64,000 bases of DNA, from positions 2,665,678 through 2,729,677 of the forward strand of contig JAJEKV010000096.1 in the NCBI GenBank assembly GCA_021234155.1, given 5' to 3'. Both the position numbers and the translations under genes were made by a program. The notes under the pieces are model-generated. The model was given only the letters and a program-made list of their open reading frames with translations, was not told the origin of the DNA and ran no database searches. This DNA is from Isoetes taiwanensis (taxonomy: Eukaryota > Streptophyta > Lycopodiopsida > Isoetales > Isoetaceae). Shown here in pieces: positions 12,134-24,539 of this stretch (position 1 is the first letter of the stretch; every line of letters starts with the position of its first letter).

Positions 12134-14094
12134 ATGTCTACTAGATTTGCAGCTAATCTGTTGAATCAGATTGAAGTCTTTAAGGGAGATACAGGTTTTC
12201 AGGTGTGGAAGGATGGTATAAAATCTGTCCTTGAGTTTGAAAACTTGTGGCACTTGGTAGATGGAGAAGGGCAGGTTGTAACTGCAACAAGTTCTGGAGG
12301 CTCAAGTCCTGAAGTTAGTACAAGTGCATCTGGAGGAGCTGCAAGACCCACAGTGGCTAAAAGCTCTTCAACACCGCCAGATTCGATGCGGCAAAAGGTT
12401 AAGGAGGCACAAGCGATCATACTGAGCAAAGTGGGTACTGCTCTTAAGTTAAGGCTGAGGGGAATGAAACCAAACGAAATGTGGCGTTATTTGGTGAGTC
12501 AATATGAGGTAAAAAGCTCTTCACAAATTGACTTACTAGAGAAACAATTAAGAAAGTTAAAGTTGTTTGAAAAGGATAATTTGACAGATTTTCTGGAAAG
12601 ATTTGACTCAATTGTAGCAGATTTGGAGGGTGCAGGAAATATTCTCAGTGATCAATATCAGATCTTAGCACTGTCTAGGGCAGTGTCACATAATACACAG
12701 TTGGCAACCCTGATAAGGAATATTGCAACTTCTAAAGAACATGCTTTAAGAATGATTCGGACTGAGTTCGAACAAACAAAAGGTGTGCATGATGATGATG
12801 AATCTGCCGAGGTATTGTATACAGGAAAACAAAGGAAGGGAGCAAGCTCAAGTTTTGGAAGGGGAGATAAAATAGGTCCTTGCTATACTTGCAATCAATA
12901 TGGTCATCTAAAATCTGAATGTCCAAGTGCAGGTAAAGGTTTTAAATTATGTTTTAACTGTGATGGGAAAGGGCATTTTGCAGTTGATTGTCCAAGTCCT
13001 AAGGGTATCAGTGGTAGGGGAAGAGGTCGTGGCAAGGGTTTTGGAAGTTCAAGAGGTCGAGGAAGATCCAGAGGAGCTTCTAGTTTAAACATAGTTGAAG
13101 ATGCCAAGATTGAAGAAGAGGACTTGGATGATACAGTTGAGGTAACAAAATTATTTAGTGTCACTCAAGAAATGAATAAAATTAACAACAAGTTCCTTGT
13201 GTTAGATTCAGGAGCAGAAAAGAGTGTAGTACATGATCTAAGACTATTAAAAGAGTGCAAAAGAAGTTGGGGTCATGTTCAACTTGGTGATGGTGGAGTA
13301 CAAGAAATTCAGGATTCTGGAATTTTGGAAATATTTGATTTGCAAGGAAAAAGTGTATTGCTTAAGGAGGTTTTGTGTGTTCCAAACCTAGTAAGAAATT
13401 TAATATCAATATGTCAGCTTGTTGATCTTGGTTTCAAAGTTGTTTTTGAAAGACTTCAGTGCAAAATATATAAGGGGAATATTCTGAGATTTATTGGAAG
13501 GAGGGTTGGAAATTTGTTTGGTTTTCAAAGAGAACAAGATCCAAGCATCAATATTGCTGAACTGCCAACAAAGGATATATGGCATAATAGATTGTGTCAT
13601 ACAAATATGGCAAATATAGAACTACTAGGAAAGCACAAATATATAAATACAAAGGAAGAAGGTAGGAAAAGAATATGTGCTGGTTGTCAACTTGGCAAGC
13701 AAACAAGATTGTCTTTTAAAAGATCTACAAAAAGAGCTAAAGGAATATTGGATCTAATTCATACGGATCTGTGTGGGCCTATTAATGTTACAAGCTTAAA
13801 GAAAAATAGATACTTTATGACATTCATAGATGATTTTAGCAGAAAAACAAAATGTTATCTGCTCAAAACCAAAGATCAGGCCTTGGATGCACTAAAATTG
13901 TTTGTTGCTGAAGTTGAGCTAGAAACAGGAAGGAAAATTAAGTGCATAAGATCTGATAGAGGAGGGGAATATTTGTCAGATGAGTTCAAAATATTTTGTG
14001 CTACACGAGGTATAAAGAGACAACTAACTTGCAGGTATTCTCCACAACAAAATGGTGTGGCAGAAAGGAAAAACAGGACAATATTAAATGCTGT
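12134..14094 (+). pseudogene. C1 gag-protease-integrase coding part, cut by G2
   Basis: One continuous frame from the ATG at 12,134. It contains a gag domain, two CCHC knuckles (CYTCNQYGHLKSEC, CFNCDGKGHFAVDC), an RG-rich linker, a protease core (LDSGAEKSVVHD), the pre-integrase HNRLCHTN motif, and an integrase core with HTDLCGP, DDFSRKTK, SDRGGEYLS and NGVAERKNRT. The frame runs into the G2 LTR at 14,095, and the copia sequence resumes at 26,300. It belongs to the Ty1/copia polyprotein family; I did not assign a lineage. Confidence 0.93.
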
Positions 14095-14671
14095 TGTTAG
14101 TCCTGTGCCTCCTGGTACAGGACTATTCATGCATACGTCAGACCAGGTCAAGCTCAAGGATCCTCAGCCAACCACGGTCGACATCCAAGGCTCTGAAGAC
14201 TAAGCAAGAAAGCCACGCAGTCAAAGCCTTTGGTGTCATCAACAAAGGCGCCCGCTCGGACAAGTGACGGCCGCCACCGCAGCGTCGGCGGCGTCGGCGT
14301 GATTCTAGGCACTTCAAGAGGCACCGCCAACATTCCTGCAGAATCGGGCCTCCTTCCGTGAGTCGCACCGAGATCACCGAGTGTCTATATTGGGCCCAAG
14401 GCCATTGTACTATATATATGAGTAGAGTTAGCTCATAAGTTTTAGATGAGTTTTGAGTCTTGTCTCGTTTTGTTTTCTCTCTGCGAGGAGAGCTCATGTA
14501 TTTTCATCATTGATATCAAGGAAGCTTATCATCTTTCTCTCATTTTGTTACGTTTCTCTTCTTTTTCTTCTCTTTAAGCCAAATCCCCGCGTGACATAGT
14601 CCCCGGACTCTCTGTTAGATCCACGGGTCCTCACAGGGTCGTCTTCCGAGTTCGAACCCGGACCCCAAACA
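14095..14671 (+). repeat. G2 5' LTR
   Basis: 577 bp, collinear with the G1 3' LTR. It has GGGCCCAAGGCC and TATATATA at about 14,391-14,418 and a pyrimidine-rich leader after them. Confidence 0.92.
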
Positions 14672-14799
14672 CCGCCGCCGGGCTTGGTCTGATTTTCTCC
14701 TACTTTGCCGCCATATCCGTCTCATTGTAATTTCACGAAGAACTCCTTTCTCGGACGGCATCTCGCTTTGGGCGCCATCGTCGGAAACTGTTCGCGACA

Positions 14800-17430
14800 T
14801 GTATGGATTCGCTTTATGACATAGAGGGAGGCCATCTTGGGTCTAGGGCTCGATCGCGCCACCCACCCCTCGTGTCAGTCTCGCCCCAGTTCCGCCCCAA
14901 AGCGTGCAAACATTGCTCACAACCTCGGTCCCTCATCACTATCAGAGCCTTATCCGGCTCAACCTTCTCAACCGTACTTTCACACCCCCGAACATGCCTA
15001 CATCCATCATTCTTGAAGGCCATCGCCTCTTCCTTCACAACCATCATCTCCGGGTGGGCACGCGGCTATCCACATGTCTCCTTTTTGCGCCTACCCGGAA
15101 TATCCTTTCCCCACGTTTCCATCGCTTCTTCCTGTTTACAACCTTACGGATCTCAAAACCAACGCTCCGGCTGCCCGGTTTCTCAACATAGATCACCCCT
15201 TCATCGTGGTCCGCGGGCACAATGCCACATCCACCTCAACCTCAATATCCTCACTATCTTTGTTCTGTCAGCCAAAGACTTTTACATCTACCTTTCAAAC
15301 TCGGAACCGACTTATCCCACCTTTGGCAACACGAAAGGCAAACCGATTGGACCAAAGTGCTCAGGCCCACATGGAAGAATTTGAGGCTCTAGTCGCCCTA
15401 AATGGTCACGCCAAGAACCTCAACTGAAATTCCACATCTTTTCCACCACACTGCGTGGCTCTCCTCATCAATGGCTCATGTCCAACAAAAGCCATTGGAA
15501 ACAAGGCCGGGTCGAAATCGCCTTTGCTTTTCTCTCATTCTGGGACCACGGATGACGATCAACTTCATCTCAAGCAACTCAATGAACTTCAACAAGAGCC
15601 CACGAGTGCAGGGATTTTGCGGATCGACTTCACATTCGCTTTCGGTAAGCTCAAGGAGTACCCTACGAGGCAGATTTTGGTCGGTTTCTCCAAGGACTTC
15701 CTCCCCGCTATTCGACTCATGATGAATACTGCGTCCAAAAACTTTGGAGCAAAGCTATCGACCTTGTCAATCACTCTGTCAATGTTTCCTCCCCAGGCGT
15801 GGCTCTTCAAGAGCTCCCGTTCATTCCACCCGTCATGGTTCCACAAAGCCGTTTCAAGCCTCAACACGCTAATCCACAGTAGCGGTCAAATCAAACGGTG
15901 CCATATTTGCAAATACCAAGGCCATTTGGCCAATGAGTGCAACTCCGCCAATGGCCCGCCTCATTGCAAGCGATGCAACATGTGCAATCATGCTACGGAA
16001 GAGTGCACTCGCACTCATCCCCACCGTTCGCAACAAAATGGTTTATCAAGTGCAAACCACACCTCACCCACAATCGCACTATCGCCAGACCACCTCTTGA
16101 GTGCAAACACGCGAACTCTATCGCCAAGCCGGGACCAACCGCGGGGATCCAACCAACGCCCCTCCTTTTGATCCTTCTAAAGCTCGGTGTTATCACCGTC
16201 AAGAATGGGGTCATACCACCACCGGCGTGTCCTCAACTTCCACAAGTTCAGTCCGGCTTCACGGCACAAATCGGACCACATCGGTCCGCCTCACGGCTTA
16301 CCAACTCGGGCTTGCTAATGGCAAACAAGGCCGGGCGACCCGGTTCTTAAGAAGCCCCAGGCGCCTCAGCAATCACGCTATCAACCAGCTCCGGCAAATC
16401 AACCTCAATTTGGATCAACAAGCCCAAGAGGAAATTTTTCGAGGCACTTAATCCTCCCCGACACCGTAGTCAAATTGGGTTGGTCTAGTTTCACGCCGAG
16501 ACCAAGGCATCACGTCCCCTTGACTATTATTGGAAGGACACGCAAACCGCGCTTTGATTGACACCATTCCTCATGGGGCCGAAAAAAAGGTTCACTTTGC
16601 ACTGACTTGGAAAAGCTCATGCCAAATGTCATGCCCAAAGTTCGCCAAAGCATTTTGAATCTCATGCAGCCGTGAAGGCGCGACATTGGCCAATGTTCAT
16701 GCCACCACTAGAGCTCAACAAAGACAAGATACACCTTCAACATCTCAACCTCCACGCCTCGGACATATCCCAATATTGCGGTAGAGGTTGACTTACTCAA
16801 AAGTTCTTTGCTTCCACGCCACGCACTCCCCGCACTGGTGGAACCACAGATCCTTTTTCTCATGTACCTCTCGAACTCCAAGAGGAGCTCGCCAAGATCA
16901 AAATTCCTTTAAGCAGCAACCATTTTAAAACTCGTCTCCGCCTCAAGGACCGAAGTTACCACTCCCAAACTGTTTTAGTTGTTGGGGGCTACCTCTACAC
17001 CCACGGTCCATGCCACGGTGGGAAATCGACAAGTCAACCATGTTCAAATCGATGGAGGTAGTGCGGTCAATCTCATCACAGATAAACTCCGCAAACAAAT
17101 GGGCATCACACAACTCTTTTCGTGCCCCATATGACATCAAATTGGCTAATGGCCATATCAACGAGACCTCAAGGAGTCACACCTATTCTTCACATCAACA
17201 TTGGTGATCTCCGCTTTTTCCCATGGAATTTGGAGTTTGGAAAGTCGGGCGAAGATCCGGTGACTATGAAATGCTTTGGTGGGAAGACCTTTTCTCCGCC
17301 CGGCAAAGAGTATCCATTCTCGGGCCACGGACGGTTAGTCATCAACCGATGGTCATCTCAATGCCACCATGGACTTGCAAATGGGCGGGATCATTTTCGT
17401 TGACAATGCGGAACCCCTCTCTCATTAATC
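14800..17430 (+). pseudogene. G2 gag and protease regions (fossil)
   Basis: Collinear with the G1 gag/protease region. The two CCHC knuckles lie at about 15,899-16,012. A protease-like region with ANGHI and related conserved stretches lies at about 16,980-17,400. Several breaks. Confidence 0.8.
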
Positions 17431-18029
17431 GATTCGGAAGAAGCTCGGAATATTTATCACGCTCGGGCTCCACTGCCCCGTACGCCTCGTCCTCCTACCC
17501 CAATATGCCGATCCTTGGGGAGAAATGACTCTTGATCGGGACCAGTGTCGGGTCGCCTTGCTTGACCCCTACCGCTCCTGTAATCGAATCCAACGCGTTG
17601 ATCACTTTTTCGATGCCGACACTCCCGCCACTCGCTGATGTACACGCCGGCCATGAAGCAACCACCGCTAGATGAAACCGGGAAAGCAACCTCTCTTTTT
17701 CACCACGCCAGTGCCACGATCCGTTATGCTCCAACCTCCTACACACATTGTCCAGATAATCAAGTCATACCCCATATTCAGACTCGAAGTGGAGATTGTG
17801 GACGTTGGCAACAATCAACCCGCCCGCATTGCCGCAAACCTTAGGCGCCCTTATCGTATCGTCAGGCCCATTCAAAAATTCAAAAAATTCAAACACATTT
17901 TCACCGAGTTACAAAGATCTTCTGGGAATCAACAAAAGCTTGGGGAACTTACCATTCCTACCAAATCGATGCGCGACCCGATTAGCAACGCGGCGATCTG
18001 CGGCTCAACCCTAATTACGTGATGGCGTC

Positions 18030-20620
18030 AAGGCGGAAATTGACAAACTCCTTCTTTGCGGGTTTGATCTATGAGGTCAAACATTACGAATGGGTGAGCC
18101 CCATCGTCATTGCCCTTAAGCACAATGGTAAGATCCGGCGTGTGGACTATCGAAACTCAATCGGGCCACGGGCGTGATCATTTTCCACTTCCCCTTCACA
18201 GACCAAGTTTCGGAAGAAGTGGCCGGACATGAGATGTACTCCTTTATGGATGGTTTTTTGGCTACAATCGGATCTCCATCAAAGAATCTGATCAACTCAA
18301 GACCACTTTCACCACCGCGGGGCACTTTTTGCCTACAAGGTGGTTCCTTTTGGATTATCCAACTCTCCTTCAACATTTCAACGATCATGCTCTCGGTTTT
18401 CATGATTTCATGAAGGAAAATCCCTTCTTGCAAATTTTTCAAGATGACTTCTCGCCATACGTTCCATGGCTGACCATTTGGATAAATTGGAACTCGTCTT
18501 CCGAAATGTGATGAGTCCGGCATTAGTCTCAATCACGAGAAATGCACCTTTTGCGTCACCGGTGTTCTGTTGGGCCATGTTGTCGACCAGCGGGAATCAC
18601 CTGCGATCCACGCCAAAATCGGGCCAGGTGCTCAAGGCTCAAGCACCAGCCAATATCAAAGAAACACGATCTTTCCCGGGAAAGGTCAATTATTACTCCA
18701 CCTTCATACACGGACCGGGTGACCATTGCGGATCCCATTCATAAACTCACGGGTGATCCGAATCCACCGGGCTTGGAATTCCCAAGGAAGTCGCTTTCCA
18801 CGGTGAAGCTTTTGCTTACTCGAGCCCCGGTTCTTGTTCCTCCTCAATGGGACAAGCCCTTTCACGTTCATGTCGATGTCTCGGCGTTTTGCTATTGAGC
18901 TGTTCTTTCTCAAGAATATGATGCGCCCCGATAAACCAAATCGCTACGCAAAACCGAAAACTCATTTCGGCGGCGAACTATTACCCGCCACGGGCGTGAA
19001 GCTTTGGGTCTCATTTTACGTGTCCAACGCTTCCGTCATTACCTTTTGGGATCAAATCAAGTTCTTTGTGGACCACCAAGCACTTCTCTATTTGATCAAC
19101 AAATCCGCCCACGGGCCGCATTGCTCGTTGGGTCCTTCTTCTCCAAGAATTTGCTCCTTTTGAAATCGTTCATAAGGTCGGCAAATCTCATGTTGTTCGG
19201 ATTATCTTTCACGATCCACGGATGATCCATGGCGGGGTCTCGGGATGCTTTTCACGATGCTCGGCTCTTTTTTAGTCACGGCAACACCACATTGGTTCCA
19301 TGATTTTCGGCAGTTTACCTCCTCACGGGTGCTCTTCCACCGTAAGATGAGACGCTCTCTCCGCCAAGCGACAATCATGTCGCCATCATTTTCTCCCAGA
19401 GGTCCGTGACTACACCATGGTTGCGGACATCTCTACAAAAGGGTAAGGACACCATCCTTCGGCTGTGTTCTACCTCATGAAGTTCGGACATTGTTCGAGA
19501 AGCTCATCAAGGGCTCCGGTGGTGGTCATTTTCGGGGTGACACCACGGACGCATAAAATCCCTTCGCCGGGTATTATTGGCCCACGCTCTTCAAAGATGC
19601 TCACGCCCACGCCCCAAGACGTGTGACGCTTGCCGCGGGTGGGGCGCCCCGCCCGCGTGACGGCTCTTCCCTTGACGCCGGCCGCCATGCCCACTTCCCT
19701 TCCGGCAAATGGGGCATGGACTTTGTGGGACCTATAGATCCTCTGCGAGGCACACTCGTGCGTGCGATACAGTTCGGTTCTCACCGACCACGCCACCAAA
19801 TGGGCGGAAGCTTGTGCCCTTCCGGACAACAACTGCTGCAAGCCTGGCTAGAGTCCTCTATCAACAAATCATCACAGCGATTCGGCCGCCTCACGAGTCG
19901 GGTCGGTGACCATGGTGTTCATTTCATCAATCATACTATCAAAGAGTCGCGTGATTATCTCGATACATCATCACAAGAGCACACCTTACTATCCTCAAGG
20001 CAATGGGTTGGCGAAAGCACCAACAAAACTCGGTCACCATTCTCAAGAAAATTTGTGACGCTTCCCGCACACCGGTGGCGGACAAAACTTCCCTCGTTTC
20101 TTTGGGCCTACAATACTTGTTTCAAGATTGCTCACGGGTCACACTCCTTTTAAATTGGTTTATGGTCAGGAAGCTCTCATGCCGTTTGAATACATCCTTC
20201 CCACACTCCGTTTTTCCAGCTCTTTGCTCATAATCCACCACCGGTGCTCTCAAAGAACGGGTCTATCAATTAGAACAGTTGGATGAACTTGAAGGGATGC
20301 TTATATTCGTGTTCTTCATGGACAACGATTGCAAAAATCTTTACATGACAAACGTTTGAAGACAAAAACATTCAAAGAAGGAGATTTGGTTCTTCTTTAT
20401 GATTCCGTGTACAAAATTTTCGGGTAAACTCAAGTTTCGTTGGCTTGGCCCTTATCAAATTGTTCAAGTGGTTAGACCAAGCGTTTTCCAACTAGCTGAA
20501 TTAGATGGCACACCATTACCTACATTGGTTAATGGTTTTCGTCTCAAAGCATTTCATCACACAGACAGTGAACATCAACAAACAGAAACAGTTCAAGAAG
20601 CCAACACCACAGAAAGTGAC
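18030..20620 (+). pseudogene. G2 reverse transcriptase, RNase H and integrase (fossil)
   Basis: RT motifs matching G1 occur at 18,080-18,560. An RNase H-like stretch (FFVDHQALLYLINKS) lies at about 19,060-19,105. The integrase follows at about 19,480-20,230, and the region ends in the GDLVLLYDS-type tail at about 20,385-20,620. Several breaks. The order confirms Ty3/gypsy (integrase after RNase H). Confidence 0.83.
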
Positions 20621-21500
20621 TAGAACGGTAGATTATATTATAGTGGAGATTTTTTACAAAATGTGGGCGCAGCCCGGCTATTCCGCTATACGGGCTGCCC
20701 TATATACAAAAACGGGCTCGAGCCCTATCTACTAAGTCCTAAGAGGAAAAACCCTCTACTCAGGGTTGGGAGGCAGGTGATGGAGGAGATGGTAGAGGTT
20801 ACGCTCCGGATCCCGGCCAAGGTGCAGAACCACCTCCATCCCGTTGGTCTTGGTCGGGATGTTCACCCATCCCGCACACCCGGCCGTCCATGCGAATGCC
20901 GGTTGTGGCAGGCGCCGAGAGATCCGAACAATTCATCTTACAAGTGATCCATTCCCTCGGCGGTTAGTGGGCATGGTGCAATCTTCGTTCAAGCCGGCCA
21001 GTAGCCATACCGGCGCCATCGGATGCCTTCGTTTCTCTCGGTTCGTCTTATATAGCCAGGCCCGAGGAACTCCTTGTCGGCGTGGACCAATCACACAAAT
21101 CGCCAGCGTGTTTGCAATGCAAGGCTGTTTCTAAAATGAGGATCTGTTCTCCCACCGCATATCTAGCCATGGTACCTTGACACATTCCTTTTAATGATAT
21201 CCCACTTCGAAGTTGCCGGCGATTGAATGCCATTCCTTCTTTCCACGCCTCGGTGAACATTAATGGCTGTCCTTTGCCATCCGTCACATCCGATCTTTCT
21301 TTCACGTCTCATCCTCACCGTTCATTGCTTCTCCCTTACGTTTTTGGGGACTTAGCCAAATTTTTGCCTCTCAATCCCCTTCTTAGCATCTTTTGACACG
21401 GCATCATCAACGATTCCCGCTTTCGACTCTTCATACCTCTTCGCCTCGGTTACAGCGCCCTAAAACAAACCTTTTTCGTTCCTCTGCGCCTTGTCCTCCT
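20621..21500 (+). other. G2 spacer between integrase and extra region
   Basis: This is conserved with G1 31,330-32,300. It opens with GC-rich foldbacks (cagcccggctattccgctat facing acgggctg, then cgggctcgagccc) around a ccctatatac box. No domain is recognised. It may carry a processing, promoter or packaging signal; that is inference. Confidence 0.45.
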
Positions 21501-21560
21501 CGTGCTTTCGACTTTTCGTCTTCCGCCTTTGGCATCTCTTCGCTTCAGCACATCATTCCC

Positions 21561-24530
21561 ATGGCTGCCCCCCGATTTTCTACACTTCAAGCTACCGCTC
21601 CCAAGGATCCGGCCCTTTTGCATCACCAGTATCCTTCTTGGCGCCCACTTTCCGCGGAAGCCCTTGTTGGCTGATAAAGAAAGAAGTTTGAGCGACACCA
21701 GCTTTACGAATTCTCTCAAATGGAACTTCCGGCTCCAAATCGACCCGATTCGCGGCCGGTTCATCGCCAATATTGTCAGCAGACGCAAGGTTACACCCGC
21801 GTGGTCGATGGCACCACTATTTCATTGACTCAACACTTGATTTCTGAGGGTATTTCATATTCCCTTGCACACTCCTTGTGTATCATGGTCGGCTATCTGG
21901 GATATTGATGTCCGCGAGTTTGGTGCACCCGCTTATCATGCCAATGTCCATCGTCGACCAATATCGACAAGCCTCACGAGACCTTTGTTAAATTTACGTG
22001 GCGAAAATTCCTTGGGTATTCTATCAAGAACACCCATATCAATAAGCCTTTCTATAACCTGGTCCTCACTGCTACACACTCCAAACACCACATAGATTGG
22101 CCCCAAATGATGTTCTATCGTCTTCTCCAAGAAATGGACCGCCGGGTACCACTTCCATTTCTGAAGTTTACGTGGGAGGGCACTTTCAAGCCCTCATCCG
22201 TCATTACTTCCCTCCCACACCACCAAATTCTCATAATTCCACTCGGAGCCCCTTCCAATCAATCACCAAGTTGGCACATCACGCCCATCTTCCCTGGTCA
22301 TGACCACGGTCACACTCATGTCACCGTCTCTTCCTCCGCTACACCATCCACTTCACACCATTTTTCCCAAACCTCCCAAACCAGCAAAGCGGCCGGTTCC
22401 ACCACCACAACACCCTCGTCGGTTGTTGTATCATCGACGCCAGGATGCTCAAGCCGCCGCTCTTAAGTTACAAGAATCCCAAGACGGCTCTTATGAGCGG
22501 GGTTCAACGCACTCGAGGCCTCGATGCGCAGACAACCAAGACCTTCAAGCCGTGAATCCCAAGTTGCAACTTTGAGGCCAAACTTCAAGACAAGCATGAA
22601 GCTCTCTTACGGGGCTCATGCGGATCTCAAAAGTACACAAGCTCAAAGTCACCAACTTCGTAAGAGGATCCCTACAGGGCTCAGCTCGGTAGTCAAATTC
22701 AGACTTTATTGGAGCACAACAAGTCCAAAGCAGCTCTTCCGGTACCAAGGGCGAAGATATTGCTAAACTCAATGCCTTGTACTCGAATCGTGTGAAAATT
22801 TCAGCACTCAAGTTCAAAATCTTTCGGGGACGCTCAAGTCAGCCTCCTTGACGGGCCAAATTTTCGACTTTACACGTACCTCTCACCACCTCTCTTCAAG
22901 ATCGCCTTTACAGAGGTGCGTAAACGTAAAATACTAGATGGCCCAGCGGAGATTGCCGTGCTTCGTCTCAATACACCGGGAAATCTTCCTCCGTGTCAAT
23001 CCTTCTCGAACGGGTCCGCGGACCCCATCCGCTGCTTTGAAAAGGACAATCGGATCCCGGATCTTGAACAATACCGCAGAAAAAGCCATTCGGTCTGGCG
23101 ATGAGGCTCAAGCCAAACTTGGCGCCAAGATCGCAATTCTTCCGCAGAATGCCGATTGACTTCCCGGCCTCCCCCGCTATCATGATTATGTGGTTGCTCG
23201 ACGCCACCTCTTCCTTTCAAAGTGGCACGCGGCCGATGGCCCTGTGGATATCCCACTGAGCAGTGCTGATTTTCTTCGGATTTGGCCAGAACTCTCCATT
23301 GAAGACAAAGGGTTGTGCTGTGCCCTTGTTGTCTTTGATCTCATACACTGTGCCGATCCAGACTTTCTCACCTTCCGAGTGGTTCAGCCCATGGCTTATA
23401 TCTTTCATGATTTCTATCCGGGATGATACGAGGAAAACTTTGGCAATGGGCCACGCCAGCTTTTCCAGGGTGACCCCACTGCGCAATGGGTGCTTCAGGA
23501 TAACAATCCATATCTTGCGGATCCTGCTCAGACCCAAACTTTTCATCAGGAGTACATGCCTGAGCTTGCCAATCATTTATCTCTCTGGCAAGCGGAAGCG
23601 CTGCAACAAATTAGGAAGTATCTAGGACATCCCGAAGATCTTCCCTATGCACAAGTCTATATGCAGCACCTCGCTGGTTACAATCGATTTGTGCTCTCTT
23701 GGATAGCAAGACGGTCCCCACGGGATGGGATAGCCCTCCTGTCAACTCTCAGCTCTCTGCTTCTCTTTGGGATCGCTGGTGTCAGGCACTTGATCCAGAT
23801 CTTGTCAGTCAATTCAGGGAGACTGCTCAGCAACCCACGCCCACGGGCATGGTTCCTTCTCCCTATGCTTCCCTGGGCGTACCTCCACGCCCCAGGTTCC
23901 TGACTTCTGATTGGCGCCTTCCTTTTTGGACCAAGGTCATGGATGGTCATGCAGGCTGGACACCACCTCAGATCTCGACGGATCTCCGGTGGGATCCACG
24001 TTTTGTTCGCCGCTCACATTGGGAAGAAGGTGCTACTCTGGACAACACCACCAATTGGATCTACATTGCTAATGAGCGTGGTTGGCAACAGCCCGCGGAT
24101 GCGCTTCATGGTCTCAACACCTTCTTGCAGAACGCCTCCACCTCACCTGATCCTTCTGTCCATCTTCAAGCAGGATTTTGCGCTGCCCTCAAATGCATTT
24201 TGCTAAGCTCCTTAAATCGGCAGCGTCCCATTTTTCACTGCAATCCAAATGCCGTCAGTGCCTTTGGCCTTCGTGACTGTCTCCTCATGGAATGTCAGTA
24301 CATTTCTTTGACGCCCCAGCGCCTTTGAAGACATGGTACGCTCTCGTTTTCTTATTGATGATGATCCTGCCCTTGGCCAAAACACACCTCAAGCTCTTCA
24401 ATCACGCCAAGATCTCATCAGCCAGTACCATAATGGTGCCCGTCCTCACTCCCCGCGTGAGGATCACTTTCAGACCGATGGCTTCCGCCCTCCAAACGCT
24501 TCCTCCCTTTTCTTCACTCGAGTGTCGTTT
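21561..24530 (+). pseudogene. G2 extra coding-like region downstream of integrase (fossil, unknown family)
   Basis: A stretch of about 3 kb on the sense strand, also present in G1 (about 32,310-35,260) and in reverse in G3. The longest open parts (23,490-23,903 and 23,699-24,328) encode W/P-rich segments such as LDPDLVSQF, FWTKVMDGHAGWTP and TTNWIYIANERGW. I recognise no family, no signal peptide and no membrane segment. In Athila-type elements this position can hold an envelope-like frame, but nothing here supports that call. Broken. Confidence 0.6.
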
Positions 24531-24539
24531 GGGGGGGAG

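Noticed and set aside
21561-24530. Calling the extra gypsy region an envelope gene
   Set aside because: Position alone suggests it. No signal peptide, membrane segment or known envelope motif was seen.
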